Source: UBA11222 sp030652895
GTDB taxonomy: Bacteria > Pseudomonadota > Alphaproteobacteria > UBA11222
Reading direction: 5' to 3'
DNA: 21,978 bases
Assembly (NCBI GenBank): GCA_038318895.1
Contig: JBBQCS010000049.1
Span: 1 to 21,978 of the forward strand
The translations under genes were made by a program, and so were the position numbers. The notes below the pieces were generated by a model that did not search any database, was not told where the DNA came from, and saw only the letters and a list, made by a program, of their open reading frames with translations. Positions 7,778 to 13,452 of the stretch are shown here, in pieces; the stretch's first letter is position 1; the number at the start of each line of letters is the position of its first letter.

Positions 7778-8920
7778 ATGAGCGATGCCATTACCCCCTT
7801 CACATTGGCGGTTCCGCAGGCGGAGCTGGATGATCTGGCCCGCCGTCTGGATGGGACGCGCTGGCCCGAACGCGAAGCGGTGAACGACTGGACACAGGGC
7901 GCGCCGCTGGCGAACGTGCAGGCGCTGTGTCACCACTGGCGCCATACTTATGACTGGCGGCGCATCGAGGCGCACCTTAACGCGCTTGGCCAGTTCAAGA
8001 CCGAGATTGATGGGCTCGATATTCATTTTCTGCATGTCCGCTCCAAACATCCGGACGCTATGCCGCTGCTCATCACGCACGGTTGGCCGGGCTCGGTGAT
8101 CGAATTTATGAAGGTGATCGGCCCGCTGACGGACCCGGTCGCGCATGGCGGCAAGGCCGAGGATGCGTTTCATGTGATCGCGCCATCTCTGCCCGGCTAT
8201 GGCTTTTCTGGCAAACCAACCGCAACGGGATGGGGCGTTGCGCATATCGCCGACGCCTGGGGCAAACTGATGACGCGCCTTGGATATACGAAATGGGTGG
8301 CCCAGGGCGGCGACTGGGGCGCTGCGGTCACCACGGCCATCGGCGTTGCCAAACCGGCGGGCTGTGCGGCCATCCATGTGAACCTGCTGTTCATCTCTCC
8401 CGGCGCCGGTGACATGGGCGACATGACCCCCGCGGAAAAGTCGGCCGTAAAAGCCATGACCTATTATCAGGAATGGGATTCCGGCTATTCCAAACAGCAG
8501 TCAACGCGTCCGCAAACCCTGGGCTATGGTCTGGCCGATTCCCCCGCCGGACAGGCCGCCTGGATCTATGAAAAAATGTGGGCCTGGACCGATAATGGCG
8601 GCAATCCGGAAGATGTGCTGAGCCTGGATGAGATGCTCGACAACATCATGCTGTACTGGCTGCCGGGCAACGCCGCGTCCTCGGCGCGGCTCTATTGGGA
8701 AAGTTTCCGCGGCGCTCTGAGCTCCGCAGAAGTGGACCTGCCCGTAGGCGTAAGCATGTACCCGAAGGAAATCTTCCGCGCCTCGCGCCGCTGGGCCGAA
8801 AAGCAGATCAAGAACATCGTCCACTGGAACGAGCTGGACCGCGGCGGGCATTTCGCCGCCTGGGAACAGCCGAAACTGTTTGTCGGCGAAATCCGGGATT
8901 GCTTCAGACAATTTCGGTGA
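7778..8920 (+). CDS. Epoxide hydrolase (EHN domain plus alpha/beta hydrolase)
   Basis: 380 residues from the ATG at 7778, chosen because GGAGG lies at 7763-7767 and the protein then starts as the family does (ITPFTLAVPQAELDDLARRLDGTRWP, the EHN cap/N-terminal domain, about residues 5-110). The hydrolase core carries the oxyanion motif HGWPGS (101-106) and SLPGYGFSGKP. The nucleophile is Asp179 in GGDWGAAV, a likely Tyr acid is in ARLYWES, and the catalytic His is in GGHFAAWEQP. Asp rather than Ser as nucleophile is diagnostic of epoxide hydrolases related to microsomal EH, which add water to epoxides to give vicinal diols. It probably acts in the cytoplasm on lipid, terpene or aromatic epoxides; the substrate is unknown. 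It sits alone between the IS scar and the quorum-sensing genes. Confidence 0.92.
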   Translation: MSDAITPFTLAVPQAELDDLARRLDGTRWPEREAVNDWTQGAPLANVQALCHHWRHTYDWRRIEAHLNALGQFKTEIDGLDIHFLHVRSKHPDAMPLLITHGWPGSVIEFMKVIGPLTDPVAHGGKAEDAFHVIAPSLPGYGFSGKPTATGWGVAHIADAWGKLMTRLGYTKWVAQGGDWGAAVTTAIGVAKPAGCAAIHVNLLFISPGAGDMGDMTPAEKSAVKAMTYYQEWDSGYSKQQSTRPQTLGYGLADSPAGQAAWIYEKMWAWTDNGGNPEDVLSLDEMLDNIMLYWLPGNAASSARLYWESFRGALSSAEVDLPVGVSMYPKEIFRASRRWAEKQIKNIVHWNELDRGGHFAAWEQPKLFVGEIRDCFRQFR

Positions 8921-9044
8921 CGGGGAGGGACAAGGAATCGAATGCGTCATTCTGGCAGGTGGACTGACGGGAATTCGAGCGTTCATTGAAAATAAGAAAT
9001 CCGCCTTAGACTCCTATCCAACCTTGCGGAATTATCCGTTCAAT

Positions 9045-9190
9045 GTTCCTCATCCCTCCCTAACCCGTCGCCGCCCACAGCGCCAGCACTTGCGTGGCGT
9101 GTCAAAGGGGAGGGGGGCTTTCTCTTGGAGTTTCAGGGCTCTCTTCCGCGCCGTCTTGCGGCAATGGGGTAGGGGTGGGGCAAATGGAAC
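9045..9190. repeat. Intergenic repeat-like element with imperfect inverted ends
   Basis: The left end (9045-9074) starts GTTCCTCATCCCTCCCTAAC and reaches GCCGC. The reverse complement of the right end (9158-9190) starts GTTCC, passes through CCCCACCCCTACCCC and also ends GCCGC. The two are imperfect inverted copies about 30 bases long enclosing roughly 85 bases. C-rich/G-rich inverted intergenic repeats of this kind occur in many copies in numerous alphaproteobacterial genomes. Copy number in this genome cannot be judged, as only one copy is in the window. Confidence 0.45.
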
Positions 9191-9196
9191 CATTTG
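9181..9196. repeat. Perfect 16-base palindrome
   Basis: CAAATGGAACCATTTG has two 7-base arms around AA. It overlaps the right end of the repeat-like element and may be part of its terminal structure, or a protein-binding site. Confidence 0.4.
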
Positions 9197-9343
9197 ACCG
9201 GACGGAAGTTTAAAGTGGCTAAAGCCAAAATAGTCACACCTCAAGGGTCGTTGCCAAGCCTGCGAAACCCTGTTTTAATAACAAACAACTAAGTAAATGT
9301 TGCGGTGCTCCCAATGAACTACGAGGGATCAGGCTATCGAAAT

Positions 9344-9373
9344 CTGCAGCGAACGGTAATCCCAGGCTATACT
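9344..9373 (+). promoter_or_regulatory. Possible luxR promoter
   Basis: TATACT (9368-9373) is a good -10 element. CTGCAG (9344-9349), 18 bases upstream, is a weak -35, as expected for an activator-dependent or weakly expressed gene. The CCC...GGG dyad around 9361-9379 overlaps the -10 and could be a regulator site. Confidence 0.35.
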
Positions 9374-9401
9374 TGGGGTCACATGAAGTTTGGAAATTAA
9401 T

Positions 9402-10163
9402 ATGGCAGATAGTGCGCATCATTCTCTAATCGACCGGAAAGTCGCGGCTTCCGCATTTGATTTCATCGATCGTGTTCGTAACGTGAGGACTGTCGATGAA
9501 TTGAAAGCGGCATTTGCGGTTCAGGCCGAAGCCTCCGGATTCGAACATTTCTTGTTTGGAAAAGTACGGCTAAATGGAAATGAGCTGTTCCCAAACCTGC
9601 CCATGAAGGCGTGGCCTGATGGTTGGTATGATCGCTATGTTGAGCAGGGATACGTTGCCACTGATCCGGCCGCCCAGCAAATGGCGACCAACGTTCTTCC
9701 ATATACCTGGGATGAGGTTGTCGAGCGCGGAAAAAAAATTGACGTCGACCAACGTGTGTTTAATGAGGCACGAGAATGGAATATGAATCAGGGGCTCTGT
9801 GTCCCCGTACATAATTTGGGCGGTCTTCAGGGATTTGCCACGCTGTCGGGACTTGCGCCGGACATGTCCCAATGCACAAAGGCCGCTTTCCAGCTGATGG
9901 TAATCTACGTACATGCCAGAGCAGATGAACTCGCTGGTCAATCTTTGGAATATCGCGGCGCCCCCGACAGGTTGACCCTGCGCGAGCGGGAATGCGTCAG
10001 TTGGATCGCTGCCGGAAAGTCCACATGGGAGATTGGGGAAATTCTTAGCCTTAGCGAACTAACTGTTGCGACGTACATCAAATCCGCAATGCGCAAAATG
10101 AACGTGGTGACCCGCGCGCAACTTGCCGTCCAGGCGCTTAAATCAGGAGAAATCGCTTTGTAA
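9402..10163 (+). CDS. LuxR-family acyl-homoserine-lactone-dependent transcription regulator
   Basis: 253 residues from the ATG at 9402; a TTG at 9390 would add four residues and has no better ribosome-binding site. The N-terminal autoinducer-binding domain (about 15-175) keeps the ligand-pocket pattern of TraR/LasR: Trp75 and Tyr79 in WYDRYV, Asp88-Pro89 in TDPAAQ, Trp103 in YTWDEV and Gly131 in NQGLCVPV. The C-terminal GerE helix-turn-helix (190-250) reads LTLRERECVSWIAAGKST...EIGEILSLSELTVATYI...RKMNVVTRAQLAVQA. It should bind a lux box when loaded with AHL. The luxI synthase is 83 bases downstream, so this is a cognate pair rather than an orphan regulator. Base composition is more AT-rich than in the flanking metabolic genes, suggesting horizontal acquisition of the cassette. 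Confidence 0.94.
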   Translation: MADSAHHSLIDRKVAASAFDFIDRVRNVRTVDELKAAFAVQAEASGFEHFLFGKVRLNGNELFPNLPMKAWPDGWYDRYVEQGYVATDPAAQQMATNVLPYTWDEVVERGKKIDVDQRVFNEAREWNMNQGLCVPVHNLGGLQGFATLSGLAPDMSQCTKAAFQLMVIYVHARADELAGQSLEYRGAPDRLTLRERECVSWIAAGKSTWEIGEILSLSELTVATYIKSAMRKMNVVTRAQLAVQALKSGEIAL

Positions 10164-10166
10164 ACA

Positions 10167-10180
10167 CCCCCATATGGGGG
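10167..10180. promoter_or_regulatory. Perfect palindrome upstream of luxI (candidate lux box)
   Basis: CCCCCATATGGGGG is a perfect 14-base inverted repeat just after the luxR stop codon. Its centre lies about 44 bases upstream of the start site predicted from the -10 GATAAT at 10206-10211, the position of LuxR boxes that overlap the -35. No good -35 hexamer exists there, as expected for an activated promoter. Role inferred from position and symmetry. Confidence 0.6.
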
Positions 10181-10205
10181 GATACACGGCAGCCGCTGAA
10201 ACACG

Positions 10206-10211
10206 GATAAT
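10206..10211 (+). promoter_or_regulatory. -10 element of the luxI promoter
   Basis: GATAAT matches TATAAT at five of six bases and lies 25 bases after the palindromic operator. The ribosome-binding site AAAAGGGG (10233-10240) and the ATG at 10247 follow. Confidence 0.45.
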
Positions 10212-10246
10212 TATAGCCTCTAGTATGTTCAGAAAAGGGGCTATCC

Positions 10247-10879
10247 ATGATCCATGTTGTCACAAACGAAAACGCTGCGGAGTATAAAGACCTTCTTGAA
10301 GAAATGTTCCGCTGGCGGCACCAGATTTACGTAGAGCAGCGCGGCTGGAAAGCGCTTGCCCGGCCCGATGGCCGCGAAATAGATCAATTCGATAATGCCG
10401 ATACCGTCTATCACATAGTGCTTGATGAAGATGACAAGTTCGCGGGCAGCATGCGTTTTAATCCCACCCACCGGGCAACCTTGATTGCTGAAGTTTTTTC
10501 CCATTTGGTCATACGCGGTGAACTTCCGCGCTCACCTTCGGTCTGGGATGTAACACGAGGGTTCGTAATCCCAAGCAAGCGCCGGGAATCCGGTAAGTGC
10601 CCGGCCCTGGATGAGCTTTTTACCGGTATGATGGAGTGGGCGGTTGCCGAAGAGCTTGATTATATGGTGGGGCTTGGGGAAATACATTGGCTTCCACGTT
10701 GGCTAAAAATGGGCTGGGTTGTTGACCCGCTGGGTCTGCCCTCACTGATTGAGGGAGAATATTGGGTGCCGATGCGTATCGAAACCGGCGCGAGCATACT
10801 TGCGGCGACCAGGCAGGCATTCCAGCTTCCGGACGTGTCGGTGTTTGCACATCAAAAAAGTATGCGTCTTGCCTCGTGA
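10247..10879 (+). CDS. Acyl-homoserine-lactone synthase (LuxI family)
   Basis: 210 residues, the normal length. LuxI enzymes make AHL signals from S-adenosylmethionine and an acyl-ACP or acyl-CoA. The invariant pattern aligns without gaps: Arg24 (RHQIY), Trp34 (RGW), Asp46 and Asp49 (IDQFDNADTVY), Arg70 (GSMRF), Phe84 and Arg104 (WDVTRGFVI). Two usual residues differ: Phe28 is Tyr28 and the catalytic-region Glu101 is Asp101, both conservative. The ATG is preceded by AAAAGGGG at good spacing. The gene lies 83 bases after luxR, behind a palindromic operator, so positive autoinduction is likely. The acyl chain cannot be predicted with confidence. A 72-residue gene follows 29 bases downstream. 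Confidence 0.95.
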   Translation: MIHVVTNENAAEYKDLLEEMFRWRHQIYVEQRGWKALARPDGREIDQFDNADTVYHIVLDEDDKFAGSMRFNPTHRATLIAEVFSHLVIRGELPRSPSVWDVTRGFVIPSKRRESGKCPALDELFTGMMEWAVAEELDYMVGLGEIHWLPRWLKMGWVVDPLGLPSLIEGEYWVPMRIETGASILAATRQAFQLPDVSVFAHQKSMRLAS

Positions 10880-10908
10880 CACTGATTAACGGGAGGGGAA
10901 CACACCCA

Positions 10909-11127
10909 ATGCGAACAGATGATGCAGATAAAGTGGGTTCCTCTTCGTTTTCTGAACACAAGCAATATTGCGAACAGTTAGGGGAACTCGGTCGTGCTTA
11001 CAATAAGGTACAAGACCCTAATGTTAGGGCGGGCCTTTTGTACCTCATGGCCATGGTGCCCCACGTGGATACAGAATCCGCGTTGGCGCTGATTGAAGAG
11101 TATTTTCCAAACAAGGATATCATGTAA
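10909..11127 (+). CDS. Small protein encoded downstream of luxI, function unknown
   Basis: 72 residues. The ATG at 10909 is chosen for the strong GGGAGGGG at 10891-10898; a longer in-frame start would run back inside luxI with no ribosome-binding site. I do not recognise the family. It has a polar N-terminus (MRTDDADKVGSSSFSEH), then two likely amphipathic helices (about 18-33, YCEQLGELGRAYNKVQ, and 37-49, VRAGLLYLMAMV) and a third (55-66, ESALALIEEYF). It has no membrane segment, signal peptide or DNA-binding motif. Position 29 bases after luxI implies co-transcription and QS control. Small helical proteins beside luxR/luxI are sometimes antiactivators (TraM, QslA, QseM), so a modulator role is possible, but this is inference from context only. 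Confidence 0.7.
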   Translation: MRTDDADKVGSSSFSEHKQYCEQLGELGRAYNKVQDPNVRAGLLYLMAMVPHVDTESALALIEEYFPNKDIM

Positions 11128-11149
11128 ACGGGGTCAGACACGATATATC

Positions 11150-11280
11150 TCAGTCTCCAGAGGGGCGTGCCATTCGCCGCATGCAGGTCTTCCAGACTGG
11201 AGAAAGTACCGTGATGAATTTCTCCATTGGCCCTCCCGTCAGTTGGAAAGACTCTAAGAGTTCATCACAGTTTCCAATGC
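11150..11280. repeat. Cluster of overlapping inverted repeats after the lux operon
   Basis: Within 130 non-coding bases there are several perfect inverted repeats: TCTCCAG (11154-11160) with CTGGAGA (11197-11203); TGGAGAAA (11198-11205) with TTTCTCCA (11219-11226); GTGATGAA (11211-11218) with TTCATCAC (11261-11268); TTGGAAA (11243-11249) with TTTCCAA (11271-11277); and ACTCTAAGAGT (11251-11261). Several pairs exclude each other, so alternative folds or a pseudoknot are possible. It could be a structured transcript end, a small RNA or a decayed mobile element. Confidence 0.5.
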
Positions 11281-11308
11281 AATACCTCATATAAATCCAT
11301 ATGCGGGT

Positions 11309-11329
11309 CCCCGGCCCTTGTGGGCGGGG
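11309..11329 (-). terminator. GC-rich hairpin beyond the dienoyl-CoA isomerase gene
   Basis: CCCCG and CCC pair with GGG and CGGGG around a TTGT loop, with one bulged G. This gives an eight-pair stem 42 bases past the stop codon of the minus-strand gene. No clear T-run on either strand, so termination strength is uncertain. Confidence 0.35.
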
Positions 11330-11370
11330 CCGAGGTGGGGAAAAATCGATTCAATCCTAGAGAAGCCGCC

Positions 11371-12210
11371 CTAATCCACCATGCTCCCTTTGATTGGCAG
11401 AATATCCTCGAACTGGGGATCGCGTTTTTCGGTGCGCGCGGTCATGGCTTCCCTGGTGTCCTGGGAGAAGAACATGCCGGCCTGCCAGGTGGCGTTGTGG
11501 TTCAGGCCGTCGGCGACGGAATGGTCGCGGGCGTAGTTCAGCATTTCCTTGGTGCCCGCAATGGCCAGCGGCGACTTGGAGGCGATTTCGCGCGCCACCG
11601 CCATGACGCCCGTCAGCATTTCGGCCTGGGTAGCGTAAACCTCATTCACCAGGCCGCATTGTTTGGCCTCGGCTGCGGGCATACGGCGGCCGGTATAGGA
11701 CAGCTCGCGCGCAATGCCCGGCGCGATCAGTTTGGGCAGGCGTTGCAGGGTGCCAACATCGGCGGTCAGGCCGATATTGATTTCCTGAATACAAAAAAAC
11801 GCGTCCGCGGTGGCGTAGCGCATATCACAGGCCGTGACCATGTCCACACCGGCGCCGATGCAGCCCCCCTGAATGGCGGCGATTACCGGCATGCGGGCGC
11901 GCTCAAACGCGGTGAAACATTCCTGCATACGCATAATGTCCTGGCGCAGATGCGCGCGCTTGCGGCCCATTTCTGCATCCTTGTAGGGGCCGGGTTTGCC
12001 AAAGACGGTCAGGTCCATGCCCGCGGTGAAATGCTTGCCCGCCGCGGAAATCACGATCACCCGCGCCGACGCGTCCACATCAATGGCGTTGATGGCGTCG
12101 GGAATTTCGCGCCACAAGTCGCTGTTCATGGCGTTCATGGCTTTGGGCCGGTTGAACACCAGATGCGCGATGTTATCCACAATCTCCAATTTTATAGCCT
12201 GATAGGCCAT
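11371..12210 (-). CDS. Crotonase-family protein, probable delta3,5-delta2,4-dienoyl-CoA isomerase
   Basis: 279 residues. The ATG at 12210 is chosen because AGGAGG lies just upstream and the protein then begins MAYQAIKLEI, as crotonases do; a longer frame from 12270 has no such support. The oxyanion-hole segments are AAGKHFTAGMDL (57-67) and GGCIGAGVDM. The residues matching the rat peroxisomal enzyme's catalytic acids are all present with the same spacing: Asp123 (GVDM), Glu143 (IQEINIG) and Asp151 (LTADVGTLQRLPK). This combination separates dienoyl-CoA isomerases (ECH1 type) from ordinary enoyl-CoA hydratases. The enzyme moves double bonds during oxidation of unsaturated fatty acids with odd-numbered double bonds. 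The gene is divergent from the hydratase 2 gene across an 80-base shared promoter region. Confidence 0.88.
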   Translation of the reverse strand: MAYQAIKLEIVDNIAHLVFNRPKAMNAMNSDLWREIPDAINAIDVDASARVIVISAAGKHFTAGMDLTVFGKPGPYKDAEMGRKRAHLRQDIMRMQECFTAFERARMPVIAAIQGGCIGAGVDMVTACDMRYATADAFFCIQEINIGLTADVGTLQRLPKLIAPGIARELSYTGRRMPAAEAKQCGLVNEVYATQAEMLTGVMAVAREIASKSPLAIAGTKEMLNYARDHSVADGLNHNATWQAGMFFSQDTREAMTARTEKRDPQFEDILPIKGSMVD

Positions 12211-12248
12211 GGCCGGTTCCTCCTGATCTTGACGGGCAATCCAGTCTA

Positions 12249-12279
12249 TCCCATTGTGGCGGCAAAACAACCAGTGGGA
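12249..12279. promoter_or_regulatory. Dyad in the divergent promoter region
   Basis: TCCCA (12249-12253) and TGGGA (12275-12279), with further partial pairing TGG/CCA inside, form an imperfect dyad between two divergent lipid-oxidation genes. It is a possible shared operator. The right half overlaps the ribosome-binding region (GGAAGGA) of the plus-strand gene. Confidence 0.25.
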
Positions 12280-12290
12280 AGGACGTTACG

Positions 12291-13163
12291 ATGGCTATCA
12301 ATTACGATCAGATCATGTCGCTGAAAAGCGAAGGTGCGGTTTCAAGTTATGACGACCGGGACACGATGCTGTACGCGCTGGGCATTGGCTTTGGCCGCGA
12401 CCCGATGGACGAACGCGAATTGCCATTTGTCTATGAAAAGAATCTGAAAGTCGAAAATATCAAGACGGTACCCAGCATGGGCGTAGTCATCGCGTCTGGC
12501 GGTGGGCTGAACCTGGGCAAGGCCGGGATCAACTTCTTGATGGTGCTGCACGGCGAACAGCGCATCGAGTTACACCGGCCGCTGCCGCCTGCAGCCACCA
12601 TCATCCATGACAGCCGCATTACCGCCGCCGTCGACAAGGGCAAGGACAAAGGCGCGGTAGTGTATGTGGAAACCAAAATCCGCCTGAAAGACAGCGGCGA
12701 ACCGCTATGCACGCTGGGAAGCTCTATGTTTGCGCGCGGCGATGGCGGCTTTGGCGGGCCATCCGAGGGCGGTTTTGCGCCGCACCAGGTGCCAGCGCGC
12801 AAACCCGACATGACGTTCGAGGCGGCCACCCTGCCGGGTCAGGCGCTGCTGTACCGGTTGTCGGGCGATCGCAACCCGTTGCATGCGGATCCCGAAGTAG
12901 GACGCCAGGCTGGGTTCGAGCGGCCAATCCTGCATGGCCTGTGCACCTATGGCACCACCTGCCGGGCGATCATTCAGAATGTGTGCGATTATGACGCCAC
13001 CAAAATCACTGGCTTCGATGTACGCTTCTCCGCGCCTGTCATCCCTGGCGAAACCATCGTGGTGGACGCCTGGAAGGATGGCAATATTCTGTCCTTTGAA
13101 TGCAAGGTGAAGGAACGTGGCATTACCATCATTAAAGCGGGCAAGTGTACGCTGAAGGGCTGA
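12291..13163 (+). CDS. MaoC-type (R)-specific 2-enoyl-CoA hydratase (hydratase 2)
   Basis: 290 residues with two hot-dog folds, the architecture of the hydratase 2 domain of eukaryotic MFE-2. The N-terminal non-catalytic half covers about 1-150. A Gly-rich linker (GDGGFGGPSEGGF) leads to the C-terminal MaoC domain carrying the hydratase 2 motif YRLSGDRNPLHADP, with catalytic Asp193 and His198, followed by FERPILHGLCTYG. It hydrates trans-2-enoyl-CoA to (3R)-hydroxyacyl-CoA. The ATG follows GGAAGGA at good spacing. It faces the dienoyl-CoA isomerase gene divergently and precedes the bifunctional (3S)-pathway enzyme, so both stereochemical routes are encoded together. Confidence 0.9.
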   Translation: MAINYDQIMSLKSEGAVSSYDDRDTMLYALGIGFGRDPMDERELPFVYEKNLKVENIKTVPSMGVVIASGGGLNLGKAGINFLMVLHGEQRIELHRPLPPAATIIHDSRITAAVDKGKDKGAVVYVETKIRLKDSGEPLCTLGSSMFARGDGGFGGPSEGGFAPHQVPARKPDMTFEAATLPGQALLYRLSGDRNPLHADPEVGRQAGFERPILHGLCTYGTTCRAIIQNVCDYDATKITGFDVRFSAPVIPGETIVVDAWKDGNILSFECKVKERGITIIKAGKCTLKG

Positions 13164-13226
13164 GACACAGCCAGTGTCACGATCTTTCCGGCCTCAGCAA
13201 AGCAAGCCGGTATGTGACTACGCAAT

Positions 13227-13261
13227 GAAAGAGGGCCTGTGCAACTGGCGCTGGCCCTTTC
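13227..13261 (+). terminator. Hairpin after the hydratase 2 gene
   Basis: GAAAG-A-GGGCC (13227-13237) pairs with GGCCCTTTC (13253-13261), nine base pairs with one bulge. It lies 64 bases after the stop codon. It lacks a strong T-run, so it may be a weak or Rho-assisted terminator. The rest of the 289-base gap holds only the next promoter. Confidence 0.4.
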
Positions 13262-13397
13262 AAGTGTGATCTGGGATGTAAACCAGATCAGGACCTGAGG
13301 CGCATCCGTGCGACACCCGGCAGGCTCAGCGTCACCGGCTTGGGAACCTCCCCCATGCCCGGACCCGCATTTATTTTCTGACCGGGTGTTCACGCCC

Positions 13398-13425
13398 TTG
13401 TGGAACGGGTATGGTCCCGGATAAT
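13398..13425 (+). promoter_or_regulatory. Possible promoter of the bifunctional beta-oxidation gene
   Basis: TTGTGG (13398-13403) and GATAAT (13420-13425) are 16 bases apart, about 30 bases before the ATG. The -10 is good and the -35 is poor. Confidence 0.35.
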
Positions 13426-13452
13426 GAAATAGCATAAGCAGGGAGCTCTATA

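Larger units (their letters stand above)
8921..9401. other. Non-coding stretch before luxR with a repeat-like element
   Basis: About 480 bases with no credible gene; the open frames here lack family resemblance and ribosome-binding sites. It holds the inverted-end element at 9045-9190, a perfect short palindrome at 9181-9196, and the luxR promoter region from about 9340. The portion 8921-9044 shows nothing recognisable. Confidence 0.6.

Noticed and set aside
8880..9197. Plus-strand open frame of 105 codons after the epoxide hydrolase
   Set aside because: It begins inside the hydrolase and runs through the inverted-repeat element; no similarity and no ribosome-binding site.
11227..12324. Long plus-strand open frame over the dienoyl-CoA isomerase
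   Set aside because: Antisense to a strongly conserved crotonase with all catalytic acids; low-complexity Gly/His-rich translation with no recognisable domain.
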